Assembly (NCBI GenBank): GCA_024742355.1
Contig: JANSYM010000001.1
Location: forward strand, 62,001 to 126,000
DNA from: Hyphomonadaceae bacterium
GTDB taxonomy: Bacteria > Pseudomonadota > Alphaproteobacteria > Caulobacterales > Hyphomonadaceae
DNA: 64,000 nucleotides
Direction: 5' to 3'
In this document: piece after piece, positions 1 through 9,867 of the stretch
How the letters are laid out: every line of letters starts with the position of its first letter
Position numbering within the stretch: the stretch's first letter is position 1
The notes under the pieces: model-generated
What the model was told of the DNA's origin: nothing
Databases searched by the model: none
The model's input: only the letters and a program-made list of their open reading frames with translations
Translations under genes and position numbers: made by a program

Positions 1-1
1 G

Positions 2-667
2 CCGCCAGCTGGCGCCGCAGCCGCGATCGAAGAAGCCATTGATGCTGAGATCCCGCTGATCGTCTGCATCACCGAAGGCGTACCTGTCCTCGACATGGTC
101 CGCGTCAAAGCCAAGCTGGATCGCTCGAACTCGCGCCTGATCGGACCGAACTGCCCGGGTCTGCTGACCCCTGAACAGTGCAAGATCGGCATCATGCCCG
201 GCAAGATCTTCAAGAAAGGTTCTGTCGGCGTAGTCTCGCGTTCGGGCACGCTGACTTATGAAGCCGTCTACCAGACCTCCGTTGAAGGCCTCGGCCAGAC
301 ATCGGCTGTCGGTATTGGCGGCGATCCGGTCAAAGGCACAGAATTTATCGACGTGTTGGAAATGTTCCTCGCGGATGACGAAACAGAAAGCATCGTCATG
401 ATTGGTGAAATTGGCGGTACGGCAGAAGAAGATGCCGCCCAGTTCCTGATCGATGAGGCCAAGAAAGGCCGCAAGAAACCAATGGTTGGTTTCATCGCCG
501 GACGCACCGCTCCAAAAGGCCGGACTATGGGCCATGCAGGTGCGATTGTTTCTGGCGGTAAAGGGGATGCTGAATCCAAGATTGCGGCTATGGAAGCAGC
601 CGGAATCAAAGTATCGCCAAGCCCTGCCCGTTTGGGCACAACCATGGTAGAGGTTTTGAAAGGCTAG
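2..667 (+). CDS. sucD: Succinate–CoA ligase, ADP-forming, alpha subunit (partial, 5' end outside window)
   Basis: Alpha subunit of succinyl-CoA synthetase, which interconverts succinyl-CoA and succinate with formation of a nucleoside triphosphate in the TCA cycle, in the cytosol with SucC. The open frame runs from base 2 with no stop; the first ATG (95) is internal, because residues before it (ending [13 protein letters not shown]) are typical SucD sequence. The phosphohistidine motif [14 protein letters not shown] is present near the C-terminus, and the normal end [19 protein letters not shown] is reached. It is followed 83 bp later by sucA on the same strand, the common alphaproteobacterial order. 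The identification is very secure; only the N-terminal part is missing. Confidence 0.97.
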   Translation, partial: PPAGAAAAIEEAIDAEIPLIVCITEGVPVLDMVRVKAKLDRSNSRLIGPNCPGLLTPEQCKIGIMPGKIFKKGSVGVVSRSGTLTYEAVYQTSVEGLGQTSAVGIGGDPVKGTEFIDVLEMFLADDETESIVMIGEIGGTAEEDAAQFLIDEAKKGRKKPMVGFIAGRTAPKGRTMGHAGAIVSGGKGDAESKIAAMEAAGIKVSPSPARLGTTMVEVLKG

Positions 668-689
668 GGACGCACTATATGCGTTTCCT

Positions 690-730
690 GGACGGCCAGA
701 CGAGGCCAAACTGACCCCGCCCGGCCGTCC
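690..730 (+). other. Stem-loop between sucD and sucA
   Basis: An 8-bp perfect inverted repeat (GGACGGCC at 690–697, GGCCGTCC at 723–730) with a 25-base loop lies in the 83-bp gap between sucD and sucA. There is no following T-run, so it is not a standard terminator. It could stabilise or process the shared transcript. The sucA ribosome-binding site (AAAGGA, about 736) lies just downstream of the stem. Confidence 0.4.
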
Positions 731-750
731 GATACAAAGGACGGTATCAC

Positions 751-3700
751 ATGGCAGACGACGGTTCTCCCGTAGACGGTGGTCGCAGCGCTCAAAACGC
801 CGCGATGCTGGACACCCTGTTTCTGTATGGCGGCAGCGCTGTCTGGATCGAACAGATGCAGGCGAAATATGCCGAAAACCCAAACTCGGTTCCGGAAAGC
901 TGGCGCGCCTTTTTCCAGGAGCTGGGAGATGGCGGCGCCGACGCGACCCGCAATGCCGACGGCGCGAGCTGGAAACGCACGCAATGGCCAACACCGACCT
1001 CGCCTGAGGAAACCGCCGCCTTTGACGGTAACTGGACGCTGCTCGAGCCAAAGCTCGAGAAGAAGATCAAGTCTTCGGCTCCGACCGCGACCGATGCCGA
1101 TGTTGAGCGGGCTGTAAAAGACTCAGTCAAAGCGCTGATGATGATCCGCGCCTTCCGGATGCGGGGACACTTGCAGGCCCAGCTCGATCCGCTCGGCCTC
1201 GACAATCCTGAATACCAACCCGAACTCGACCCGAAGAATTACGGGTTCGAAGAAGCCGACCTCGATCGAGAGATCTTCATCGATGGTGTGCTCGGCCTCG
1301 AGCATGCGACGGTGCGCCAGATCCTGGACATTGTCCGCCGCACCTATTGCGACACGCTCGGCATAGAGTTCCAGCACATCTCCGACCCGGAAGAAAAAAG
1401 CTGGCTGCAAGAGCGTATCGAGGGCCCGGACAAGGGCGTGGCGTTTACGCCGGAAGGCAAGAAGGCGATTCTGTCCAAGCTGATTGAAGCCGAGACGTTC
1501 GAACGCTTCCTGCACAAACGCTATCCCGGTACCAAGCGCTTTGGCCTGGATGGTGGCGAAGCGGCAGTGCCCGCGCTGGAACAAATCATCAAGCGCGGCG
1601 GTGCCCTCGGTGTCGACGAGATCGTTGTCGGCATGCCACACCGCGGCCGTCTCAACATGCTCGCCGCCGTGATGGGCAAAGAGTATGAGAAGATCTTCCA
1701 CGAGTTCATGGGCGGCTCGACACAAGGCGCTGGCGAGTTTGGCTCTGGCGATGTGAAATACCATCTCGGCGCGTCGTCGGACCGCGAGTTTGACGGCAAT
1801 ACGGTCCACCTGACCATGAATGCCAATCCATCCCACCTGGAAGCAGTGGACCCGGTGGTGCTCGGCCGCGTCCGCGCCAAGCAATTCATGCAATATGAAG
1901 AGAGCGGCAATCTCGATCGCACGAAAAAGCTGCCGCTGCTGCTGCACGGCGATGCGGCGTTCGCCGGCCAGGGCGTTGTGGCCGAGTGTTTTGCGCTGTC
2001 CGGCCTGCAGGGCTATCGCACCGGCGGCACGATCCACTTCATCATCAATAACCAGATCGGCTTCACGACCAGCCCGATGTATTCGCGCTCTTCGCCTTAT
2101 CCGTCTGACGTCGCTCTGATGGTTCAGGCGCCGATCTTCCATGTCAATGGCGATGATCCGGAAGCGGTGACCTATGCCGCGAAAGTGGCGACCGAGTATC
2201 GTCAGAAATTCGGCAAGGATGTCGTCATCGACATGTTCTGCTATCGCCGGTTCGGACATAATGAGGGCGACGAGCCCATGTTCACCCAGCCGGTCATGTA
2301 CACCCGCATCAAGGGCCACAAATCGACCCGCGAACTGTATGGCGAGCGTCTGGTCGCAGAAGGCCTGATGACGGCGGAAGAGGTCGCGGCTGAAGTCAAA
2401 GCGTTTGAGGTCTTCCTCGACAAGGCCTTTGAAGACGGCAAGCAAGTCGAAACCACCAAGGCAGACTGGCTGGAAGGTGAGTGGAAGGGCCTTGGTCTGC
2501 CGCTGGATGATGAGCGCCGCGGAAAAACCGGTGTGTCCAGGGCCAAGCTGAAAGAGCTCGGCACCAAGATCACCACTATCCCCGAAGATGTGAACATCCA
2601 CCGGACGCTGGGCCGTGTGGTCAAGGGGCGGGCCGACGCCGTCGCTTCCGGCAAAGGCCTCGACTGGGCGACGGCTGAGCACCTCGCTTTCGCCACTCTG
2701 CTGGACGAAGGCTTCCATGTGCGTCTGTCCGGTCAGGATTGCGGCCGCGGGACCTTCTCGCAGCGCCACAGTCATATGGTCGATCAGAAGACCGGCGATC
2801 GCTACACGGCCCTGAACCATCTGCGCGATGGTCAGGCCGAATATGAAGTTATCGACTCGCTGCTCTCGGAAGAGGCGGTGCTGGGATACGAGTATGGCTA
2901 CTCGCTTGCCAATCCCAATGCCCTGGTCATGTGGGAAGCGCAGTTCGGCGATTTCTCCAACGGCGCGCAGGTCTTCTTTGACCAGTTCATCTCCTCGGCA
3001 GAACGCAAATGGCTGCGCATGTCAGGGCTGACCATGCTGTTGCCGCATGGCTATGAAGGGCAGGGGCCAGAGCATTCCTCGGCCCGCCTCGAACGCTTCC
3101 TGCAAATGTGCGCGGAAGATAATTGGCAGGTCTGTAACCTGACCACGCCAGCCAACTATTTCCACGCCCTGCGTCGGCAGATCCACCGCGATTTCCGCAA
3201 GCCCCTCGTCATCATGACGCCGAAATCCCTGCTGCGTCACAAGCTGGCGACCAGCGATTTTGACGATATGAACACCAAATCGTCCTTCCACCGTGTGCTC
3301 TGGGATGATGCCGATACGCCGGGCCGCGAAGGCAAGGTCAAATTGGTCAAGGATGACAAGATCCGCCGCGTAGTTCTGTGTTCCGGCAAGGTCTATTATG
3401 ACCTGTTCGAAGCGCGCGAAGAAAGCGGCGCTGACGATATTTATTTGCTCCGCGTGGAACAATTCTACCCCGTGCCGCGTAAAGCTCTTATGGTTGAATT
3501 GAAACGGTTCCCGCAAGCTGAACTGGTCTGGTGCCAGGAAGAGCCGCGCAATATGGGCGGCTGGACCTTCATTCGCGATGAAATCGAATGGGCAGCAAAC
3601 CATATTGGCAGCGAGCATCCGCGTCCTAAATATACAGGGCGGCCACCCGCTGCCGCAACAGCGACCGGCTTGCTCTCGACCCATAATCGCGAGAAAGACG

Positions 3701-3759
3701 CGTTCATCGGTGCCGCTCTTGGCGACACGCCTGTAGAAGACAGTCTGGTAAACACCTAA
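751..3759 (+). CDS. sucA: 2-oxoglutarate dehydrogenase E1 component
   Basis: Thiamine-diphosphate-dependent E1 subunit of the 2-oxoglutarate dehydrogenase complex, which decarboxylates 2-oxoglutarate and transfers the succinyl group to the lipoyl arm of SucB. At 1002 aa the protein has full family length. Visible features are the N-terminal E2-binding type segment ([13 protein letters not shown]…WRAFF), the GMPHRGRLN motif, the cofactor stretch [13 protein letters not shown] followed by NNQIGFTT, and the C-terminal transketolase-like half ([19 protein letters not shown]). The start is the ATG preceded by AAAGGA. sucB begins 32 bp downstream, so the two are almost certainly co-transcribed. No anomalies were noticed. 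Confidence 0.98.
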   Translation: MADDGSPVDGGRSAQNAAMLDTLFLYGGSAVWIEQMQAKYAENPNSVPESWRAFFQELGDGGADATRNADGASWKRTQWPTPTSPEETAAFDGNWTLLEPKLEKKIKSSAPTATDADVERAVKDSVKALMMIRAFRMRGHLQAQLDPLGLDNPEYQPELDPKNYGFEEADLDREIFIDGVLGLEHATVRQILDIVRRTYCDTLGIEFQHISDPEEKSWLQERIEGPDKGVAFTPEGKKAILSKLIEAETFERFLHKRYPGTKRFGLDGGEAAVPALEQIIKRGGALGVDEIVVGMPHRGRLNMLAAVMGKEYEKIFHEFMGGSTQGAGEFGSGDVKYHLGASSDREFDGNTVHLTMNANPSHLEAVDPVVLGRVRAKQFMQYEESGNLDRTKKLPLLLHGDAAFAGQGVVAECFALSGLQGYRTGGTIHFIINNQIGFTTSPMYSRSSPYPSDVALMVQAPIFHVNGDDPEAVTYAAKVATEYRQKFGKDVVIDMFCYRRFGHNEGDEPMFTQPVMYTRIKGHKSTRELYGERLVAEGLMTAEEVAAEVKAFEVFLDKAFEDGKQVETTKADWLEGEWKGLGLPLDDERRGKTGVSRAKLKELGTKITTIPEDVNIHRTLGRVVKGRADAVASGKGLDWATAEHLAFATLLDEGFHVRLSGQDCGRGTFSQRHSHMVDQKTGDRYTALNHLRDGQAEYEVIDSLLSEEAVLGYEYGYSLANPNALVMWEAQFGDFSNGAQVFFDQFISSAERKWLRMSGLTMLLPHGYEGQGPEHSSARLERFLQMCAEDNWQVCNLTTPANYFHALRRQIHRDFRKPLVIMTPKSLLRHKLATSDFDDMNTKSSFHRVLWDDADTPGREGKVKLVKDDKIRRVVLCSGKVYYDLFEAREESGADDIYLLRVEQFYPVPRKALMVELKRFPQAELVWCQEEPRNMGGWTFIRDEIEWAANHIGSEHPRPKYTGRPPAAATATGLLSTHNREKDAFIGAALGDTPVEDSLVNT

Positions 3760-3791
3760 AGACCAATCAGAGACGAAGACAGAGACCAAAA

Positions 3792-5294
3792 ATGACTGAC
3801 ATTATTGTCCCAACCCTGGGTGAAAGCGTCACCGAAGCAACGGTTGGAAAATGGTTGAAAACGGCCGGGGACGCCGTGGCCAAGGATGACGTCCTCGTTG
3901 AGCTGGAAACCGACAAGGTTGCCGTCGAGGTCTCGGCGGAAGCCGCCGGAACCTTGAGCGAGATTGTCGCCGCTGAAGGCGATACGGTCGAGATCGGCGC
4001 GCTGCTCGGCCGCCTCGGCGGGGCCAATGGCGCAGCAAAAGCGGCGCCTGCGAAAGCCGCTCCGGCGCCTGCCGCTGCTGCATCTGCACCTGCTGCCAGT
4101 TCCGGCGGCGCCAGCGTTGACGTCACCGTTCCGAGCATGGGCGAAAGCGTTGCCGAAGGCACCATCTCGTCCTTCCTGAAACAGGTCGGCGATGCTGTCG
4201 CCAAGGACGAAACCATTGCCGAGATTGAAACCGACAAGGTCGCGCTGGAAGTGCCGGCGACGGCTGACGGTGTGATTGCTGAGTGGCTCGTCGCTGAAGG
4301 CGATGGCGTGACGCCCGGCGCCGTGATCGCGCGCATCAGCGCGGGCGCCACTGCAGCCGCGGCAGCTCCGGCACCGGCGGCGGCGCCTGCCGCAACCAGC
4401 GCACCAGCCGCAACGGGCGAACGCCCCGTGGCACCTTCCGTTAGACGCATCTCTGCTGAAGCAGGAGTCAATCCGGCTGATATCCCTGGCACAGGCCGCG
4501 ATGGCCGCGCTACCAAGGCCGATGCGCTGGCCTATGTGAACACACCGAAAGCGCCGGCGGCGCCGACCGGAGCGAAACCGCCGCGGGACATCGGTCCACG
4601 CGAGGAACGGGTGCGCATGACACGCCTGCGCCAGACCATTGCCCGTCGCCTGAAGGAAGCCCAGGACACAGCGGCGATGCTGACCACGTTCAACGACGTG
4701 GACATGAGCGCGGTGATGCAGCTGCGCAAAACCTACAAGGATGCCTTCCTCGAGAAACATGGGGTGAAGCTCGGCTTCATGGGCTTCTTCACCAAGGCGG
4801 TGGTTTCTGCGCTGAAAGAGATTCCGGCTGTGAATGCCGAGATTGATGGCACCGACATCATCTACAAGAACCATTATGATATCGGCATGGCGGTCGGGAC
4901 CGAGCGCGGCCTCGTCGTGCCCGTGCTGCGCGATTGTGATGAGCTTTCGCTGGCCGGTATTGAAGCCGAGCTTGGCAATGTCGCCAAGAAAGCCCGCGAT
5001 GGCACGCTGTCGATTGCCGACATGCAGGGCGGTACGTTTACGATTACCAATGGCGGTGTCTATGGCTCACTGATGTCGACGCCGATCCTCAACCCGCCGC
5101 AATCCGGCGTGCTGGGCATGCACCGGATCGAGCAGCGCCCGGTTGCCGTGGATGGCCAGGTTGTGATCCGTCCGATGATGTATCTGGCGCTGTCTTATGA
5201 CCACCGGATTGTCGACGGCAAGGAGGCGGTGACCTTCCTGGTGCGCGTCAAAGAAGCCCTGGAAGACCCCGAGCGCCTGCTGCTCGACGTCTAG
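3792..5294 (+). CDS. sucB: Dihydrolipoyl succinyltransferase E2 with two lipoyl domains
   Basis: E2 core of the 2-oxoglutarate dehydrogenase complex, transferring succinyl groups from lipoyl-lysine to CoA. The 500-aa protein has two lipoyl domains (lysines at about 42 and 149, each in an ETDKVA motif) joined by Ala/Pro-rich linkers, a peripheral subunit-binding domain at about 213–249 ([20 protein letters not shown]), and a catalytic domain ending with the active-site motif HRIVDG (H471, D475). Most SucB proteins carry one lipoyl domain; two are more usual in pyruvate dehydrogenase E2. The position after sucA and the catalytic sequence nevertheless support the succinyltransferase assignment. 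No lpd gene follows; a terminator does. Confidence 0.95.
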   Translation: MTDIIVPTLGESVTEATVGKWLKTAGDAVAKDDVLVELETDKVAVEVSAEAAGTLSEIVAAEGDTVEIGALLGRLGGANGAAKAAPAKAAPAPAAAASAPAASSGGASVDVTVPSMGESVAEGTISSFLKQVGDAVAKDETIAEIETDKVALEVPATADGVIAEWLVAEGDGVTPGAVIARISAGATAAAAAPAPAAAPAATSAPAATGERPVAPSVRRISAEAGVNPADIPGTGRDGRATKADALAYVNTPKAPAAPTGAKPPRDIGPREERVRMTRLRQTIARRLKEAQDTAAMLTTFNDVDMSAVMQLRKTYKDAFLEKHGVKLGFMGFFTKAVVSALKEIPAVNAEIDGTDIIYKNHYDIGMAVGTERGLVVPVLRDCDELSLAGIEAELGNVAKKARDGTLSIADMQGGTFTITNGGVYGSLMSTPILNPPQSGVLGMHRIEQRPVAVDGQVVIRPMMYLALSYDHRIVDGKEAVTFLVRVKEALEDPERLLLDV

Positions 5295-5318
5295 TCGGGA
5301 CCAACAAAAAAATCTGCG

Positions 5319-5346
5319 AACGCCTCGCCTGCCGCGGGGCGTTTTG
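5319..5346 (+). terminator. Rho-independent terminator after sucB
   Basis: A GC-rich hairpin (AACGCC at 5319–5324 pairs with GGCGTT at 5338–5343, extended inward by further pairs around a small loop) is followed by TTT. It lies 25 bp after the sucB stop and closes the sucDAB transcript. Confidence 0.75.
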
Positions 5347-5456
5347 CATTTCTGAAACGTTAATTGCGACCCCTCAAACTGTCCGAGCGTCTCAATTCTT
5401 CCCTGTCCTTTCTCGCCTATGGTGCGTCGGTAACGGGACATACAATTGAGCGAGTC

Positions 5457-7790
5457 ATGAGTAGCAATACTGCAAGTCTGTGGGGACGGACTGACGCAAT
5501 CACCACCAGCAAGGATATCGCACGAGCGCGCGAGGTTGCCTTAATCTCGGTGATGGCACCCGTCTTATTTATGGCCAGCCTGGTCAGTGCCGCGGTCCTA
5601 TTGTTCGGCGAACTGGGCGGCAGCGATCTGTTCTTTCTCTGGCTCATTGGTCAGTCTTTCCTGTGCGCCACCTTCTTTTTGATGAGCTTGCGCGAGCGCG
5701 CTGAGCTGTTCGGCGGCACGCGCCAGGCCCTGACGCTGATCAAACGCTTTTCCTTTGTCGCGCTTGGTGTCGCCTGGGGCGCGGTTCCTGGCGTTCTCGC
5801 CTTGCTGGAGCCGATGCCAGCCCATCTATTGTTCGGCGCGATCCTGTCCGGCAGCACAATGTCAGCCGCGCTTCTCTTGCAATACATGCCGCGGCTTGGC
5901 CGCATCGTTCTGGCGGTGACGCTGGGCGGTTTTGTTGCCAATACTCTGTTTCAACCGACCGTCGCATCGACCATCGTTTCAATGGTCATGCTCGTCTATT
6001 TTGGCGGCCTCGCGGTTTGCACGCGCATCTATTTTGCCCGCTACAATCAAAGGCTGCAGGAAGTAGAGCTTGAGGTTCAGCGGACGCGTGAGATCAATTC
6101 CGTGCTACGCGATGTCGGCTTTGCGACGGATACTTGTTTCTGGTCGACGGATGCAGAAGGTTTGATTTCCGAGGTTAGCAATGACGCCCTGCTGGGTACG
6201 GATCTGACCGAACGCGTGCTCGGCCGCGATATCCTGACCTTGTTCAAATACTCACCCGAGCGCGACCTGTTCCGGGCCCGGATGGCGCGGGGTTCCGAGA
6301 TCGTTGCACTCGAGCTCGAGGTTGAGGACGGTTACGACATCGATGCGCGTTACTGGAAACTCTCCGCTCGGCCCCATTTCGAGGATGGTGAGTTTCGAGG
6401 CTATCGAGGATCCGCAACTGACATCACGGCCCTGCGCGTCAGTGAACAGCGCGCTGCATTCCTGACGGAGTATGACTCCGTTACAGGATTGCTGAACCGT
6501 AACTCGTTTACCGCGGCGATCACAGCCCACCTCGAAAGCGAGATTCGCGATACTTATGAGAGTGCGCTGATCTGGATCGATCTGGACAATTTTAAATGGA
6601 TCAATGACACGTTCGGACATGGCGGCGGCGACGAGGTCCTGAAGCTTGTCACTGAACGCCTGCAGGCAATGTGCGAGCCGATGGACCTGCTGTCGCGCTA
6701 TGGTGGCGACGAGTTCGCGCTCCTGGTGGCGCGCCCGCAAGTCGAGGGCCGCCTGGTCAAGTTTGTCGAGGAACTGACGCTCGCGCTGCAACAGCCATAT
6801 CGTTATGCCAATACCGATGTTCAGTGCGGTGCGAGTGTCGGACTGCGCCGGATCGAGGCACAGACCAAAAACGCAGACTCCGTCATCAAGGAAGCGGACC
6901 TGGCTTTGTATGCGGCCAAGTCCAGCGGCCGGGGGCACTGGAAAGAATACTCTGAGAGCTTCAAGGCGCGTGTGCGTGGCCAGCGCGAACTTGCCAATGA
7001 CCTCGTCAAAGCGATCGAAGCGGACAATCTCAATCTGCAATTCCAGCCGATCATGGACGCGAAAACCGGCGCTGTGTCCGGCGTTGAAGCCCTGTCGCGC
7101 TGGTATCATCCGGTGCGCGGCGCCGTCTCGCCGACAGAGTTTATTCCTGTCGCTGAAGACAATGGGATCATTATTTCACTCGGCGACCGGGTGATCGAAC
7201 ACGCAATTGCTGCTGCTGCCGAAATGCCGAAAGGCACCAAGATCGGTATCAATATCTCGCCCCTGCAACTGCATAGCTTGCGTCTATTGCCGCTGATTGA
7301 AGCGCAATTGGAGGCGACGGGCCTCGATCCAAAACGGGTTGAGCTTGAGATCACCGAAAGCGTTTTCCTGTCGGACAATGCCTTCATTCTGGGTCGTTTG
7401 CGCAAGCTGAAGGATCTTGGCGTGCGGATCGCGATGGATGATTTCGGCACCGGTTTCTCATCGCTGGCTTACTTGCAGCGCTTCCCGTTCGACAAGCTGA
7501 AGCTCGACCAGGCCTTTGTGCGCGGTATTGAAACCAGCGATCAAAGCTGTGCGATTGCTCGCGCCACGATTTCCATGGCGCATGCGCTTGGCATGTCGGT
7601 CACGGCTGAGGGCGTTGAGTCTGACGCTCAGGCGCGCTTCCTGCGCGAGCAGGGCTGTGATGAGCTGCAGGGCTTCCTGTTCAGCCGTCCGCAAGATCAG
7701 TCGGCGCTGATCCCATATTTGCGCAGCATGGAACTGATGCACGCAACGCGGTCAGAACCGGACGCCAAAGTCGTGGCGATGAAACGCTAG
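5457..7790 (+). CDS. Membrane-bound PAS-like/GGDEF/EAL cyclic-di-GMP protein
   Basis: Predicted bifunctional cyclic-di-GMP enzyme in the inner membrane. The start chosen is ATG 5457 (MSSNTASLWG); the open frame extends upstream only to a TTG with no ribosome-binding site. The 777-aa protein has about six hydrophobic segments in the first 200 residues, a PAS-like region (FWSTDAEGLISEVS), a GGDEF domain with intact RYGGDEF (about residue 416), and an EAL domain with GVEALSRW (about 543), ELEITES, DDFGTGFSSL, KLDQAFV and EGVES. Both diguanylate cyclase and phosphodiesterase residues are therefore present; which activity dominates cannot be told from sequence. It is a single gene after the sucB terminator. 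Confidence 0.93.
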   Translation: MSSNTASLWGRTDAITTSKDIARAREVALISVMAPVLFMASLVSAAVLLFGELGGSDLFFLWLIGQSFLCATFFLMSLRERAELFGGTRQALTLIKRFSFVALGVAWGAVPGVLALLEPMPAHLLFGAILSGSTMSAALLLQYMPRLGRIVLAVTLGGFVANTLFQPTVASTIVSMVMLVYFGGLAVCTRIYFARYNQRLQEVELEVQRTREINSVLRDVGFATDTCFWSTDAEGLISEVSNDALLGTDLTERVLGRDILTLFKYSPERDLFRARMARGSEIVALELEVEDGYDIDARYWKLSARPHFEDGEFRGYRGSATDITALRVSEQRAAFLTEYDSVTGLLNRNSFTAAITAHLESEIRDTYESALIWIDLDNFKWINDTFGHGGGDEVLKLVTERLQAMCEPMDLLSRYGGDEFALLVARPQVEGRLVKFVEELTLALQQPYRYANTDVQCGASVGLRRIEAQTKNADSVIKEADLALYAAKSSGRGHWKEYSESFKARVRGQRELANDLVKAIEADNLNLQFQPIMDAKTGAVSGVEALSRWYHPVRGAVSPTEFIPVAEDNGIIISLGDRVIEHAIAAAAEMPKGTKIGINISPLQLHSLRLLPLIEAQLEATGLDPKRVELEITESVFLSDNAFILGRLRKLKDLGVRIAMDDFGTGFSSLAYLQRFPFDKLKLDQAFVRGIETSDQSCAIARATISMAHALGMSVTAEGVESDAQARFLREQGCDELQGFLFSRPQDQSALIPYLRSMELMHATRSEPDAKVVAMKR

Positions 7791-7793
7791 GGC

Positions 7794-9278
7794 TCAGGCC
7801 GCTTGCTCATTCATCTTGACCGTTGTCAGGACGGCCAGTCCCATCAGGAACAGCACTGAAATCGACGCCATACCGATGCGCTGGCTGTTAAACATGCTGG
7901 TGAAGATCTCAACGAGCAGTGGCCCGGCCCAGACGGTGACGGTGCCGGCAATCGCATAGAGCCCGAAAAACTCACCGCTGCGCCCGGGCGGCGCGAGATG
8001 CACCAGCATTGACCGGCTGGATGAAATGCTCGCCGTGGCGGTGACGGCAACCACACTGATCGAACCGAGATAGACAAGGTCCGAGAACGTCTGGAAAATC
8101 AGCCCGTCCCAAACCTGGAAATTGTCGACGAGACCGAAGAAAAGGCTGTCCTGCGTGATGGAGAGTTGGAAGGCGAGTGTGGCGACCATGGCGACAATGG
8201 AGATGATGAGGGCGATCTTCGGGCCAAACTTGGTATCCATCCAGCCGCCGAACAGACCGCCGCCGAAGGCCCAGATCGACCCAAAAATCGCGTAGGCGGT
8301 CATTTCAAGAAAGCCCCATTCCAGGAAAAGGGCGACGTATACGGCACCCAGCGCGAGCAAGGCTGCCATGGCGTCAGCGTAGAGCATCCGCGCGATGAGG
8401 AATTTCATCATTTGCAGGTACTTGGTCGCTTCCTTGAGCGTCGTGAACACGGCGTTCGCGCCATCCTTGAACGCTTTGGGCCAGCTTGCGCCTTTTGTTC
8501 CACCATCTTCGGCGTAGAGAAAGAACGGGATCGAGAACAGCACCAACCAGGCTGCGCATAAGGGGCCCGCCAGTCTCTGGTGTTCGAAGGCTTCGAGACT
8601 GATCCCGAATTGCGGCGCCGCAAATGGCCAGCCGATTATTCCCGGCAGCGCGAACAATCCAACCAGAGCGATGAATAAGAGCGTCGCAGCGAGGTTTCCG
8701 AGGCCCAGTCCGAGGCCGGATATCATCGGCAAAGATTGCGGTGCACCCGATACGGCCAGCATCGAATTGTGCGTGACCTCTGAGTATGTGTAGCAAACAT
8801 AGGCGATCACGAGGAAGGTCATGATCGTCCCGGTCGAGAATCCGGATTCGCCTGGAATCGCGTACCAGAGTAGCCATGACATCAGAGCGATGGTGCCAAG
8901 AAACACAGCGAGGATCGGTTTCCTGCGCCCGCCGCGATCGAGCGCTGCACCGAGGAACGGCGCAGTGAAAGCGCCAACCAGGCCAGCCCATTTTGTTACG
9001 GATGCGATCGCGGCTTGTCCGCCTGCATTTGCGGTCCGCCGGGCGGTCTCCGGGTCCATTCCATCCAATTCACCGCTGGCGAGGATATCGGCGCCCATGA
9101 CTTCGCGCGCAAAATATGGCGCGAAAATATAGATGACGATGAGGATGTAATACGGGTTGCGGGCCCATTCGAAGACGGCCCAGGCGAACCCTGTTTTGCC
9201 GAGCGCGCCGCCGGTTCCGTAGTGCTGGGATGTGTCGGCGGCATCTGTCGCAGCGTCTGCTGCGGCGGTGTCAGTCAT
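7794..9278 (-). CDS. MFS transporter, UMF1 (Atg22-like) family
   Basis: Predicted inner-membrane transporter of 494 aa with about twelve hydrophobic segments. The sequence resembles the UMF1/Atg22-like branch of the major facilitator superfamily: FEWARNPYYILIVIYIFAPYF near the N-terminus, a GALDRGGRRK loop after helix 2–3 (MFS motif A type), and a second copy-like loop GGWMDTKFGPK. The start was set at ATG 9278 (MTDTAAADA), which has GGAGG upstream; the frame extends further but without a better signal. The substrate is unknown. The gene ends three bases from the convergent GGDEF/EAL gene. Confidence 0.85.
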   Translation of the reverse strand: MTDTAAADAATDAADTSQHYGTGGALGKTGFAWAVFEWARNPYYILIVIYIFAPYFAREVMGADILASGELDGMDPETARRTANAGGQAAIASVTKWAGLVGAFTAPFLGAALDRGGRRKPILAVFLGTIALMSWLLWYAIPGESGFSTGTIMTFLVIAYVCYTYSEVTHNSMLAVSGAPQSLPMISGLGLGLGNLAATLLFIALVGLFALPGIIGWPFAAPQFGISLEAFEHQRLAGPLCAAWLVLFSIPFFLYAEDGGTKGASWPKAFKDGANAVFTTLKEATKYLQMMKFLIARMLYADAMAALLALGAVYVALFLEWGFLEMTAYAIFGSIWAFGGGLFGGWMDTKFGPKIALIISIVAMVATLAFQLSITQDSLFFGLVDNFQVWDGLIFQTFSDLVYLGSISVVAVTATASISSSRSMLVHLAPPGRSGEFFGLYAIAGTVTVWAGPLLVEIFTSMFNSQRIGMASISVLFLMGLAVLTTVKMNEQAA

Positions 9279-9377
9279 GCAGGGTCCTCCGTTCGCTCTT
9301 ACGGCGATGACGGGCATCCTGCGCAATTATCGTACGTGTGCCTAGTGGGTGTTACGCTTGTCTTCGGGGCAAGCGGG

Positions 9378-9827
9378 TCAGTCGAAAAGCTGCAATCGAT
9401 CCAAGTCTTTCGGACGGCCAAGGCGTTTGAGAAGGTCAATCTGATCGGTACGATCCGGCACAAAGACGGTTGCCCCGCCCACTGTGACGGCGAGGCGGGA
9501 GGCCGGGGCAACGGGCAACCAGCTGCCGCTCTCGAAGATCTGATAGCCGCTCATAACCTCAACCGGGATATCGCCGAAATTCGGTTGCAGAAAATAATCA
9601 GACCTGAACCGGTGGGTGCCGCCATCGGCCTGATTGGCAAGACCGTGCGCGCGCATCAGCTTCTGCGCATCGCGCGGCGAGACCAGCACATCAATATCGC
9701 GAACCTCGCCCGGATCGACGCCGATCAAGGCCATGGCGGTGCTGCCAAGCACCCACCAGGGATTGTCAGTGTCACTCAGAAAATCAGCCGTGGCCTGCAG
9801 AGCCGTTTGGTGGAGCGGCGATAGCAT
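9378..9827 (-). CDS. Nucleotidyltransferase-fold protein
   Basis: A 149-aa protein with a minimal nucleotidyltransferase signature: WWVLGSTAMALIG followed by DIDVLVS, the G-S…D-x-D pattern of the polymerase-beta-like fold, and PVEVMSGY as a possible third acidic strand. Such folds occur in MNT antitoxins, aminoglycoside-type transferases and uncharacterised domestic proteins. No HEPN partner gene is adjacent, so a toxin–antitoxin role is not supported here. The start at ATG 9827 was preferred over an upstream GTG because GAGGGG precedes it. Upstream lies the PHA depolymerase gene on the same strand, 40 bp away. Function is unknown. Confidence 0.65.
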   Translation of the reverse strand: MLSPLHQTALQATADFLSDTDNPWWVLGSTAMALIGVDPGEVRDIDVLVSPRDAQKLMRAHGLANQADGGTHRFRSDYFLQPNFGDIPVEVMSGYQIFESGSWLPVAPASRLAVTVGGATVFVPDRTDQIDLLKRLGRPKDLDRLQLFD

Positions 9828-9867
9828 CTGGTCGCCCCTCACTCAGCTCGACCGCCAGGTAGCGCTT

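Noticed and set aside
1123..2820. 565-codon open frame on the minus strand opposite sucA
   Set aside because: It is the antisense shadow of a clearly real gene. GC-rich third positions in this genome open long antisense frames, and the translation shows no domain.
9378..9827. MNT/HEPN toxin–antitoxin system
   Set aside because: Only the nucleotidyltransferase-like protein is present; the adjacent genes are a PHA depolymerase and a transporter, not a HEPN toxin.
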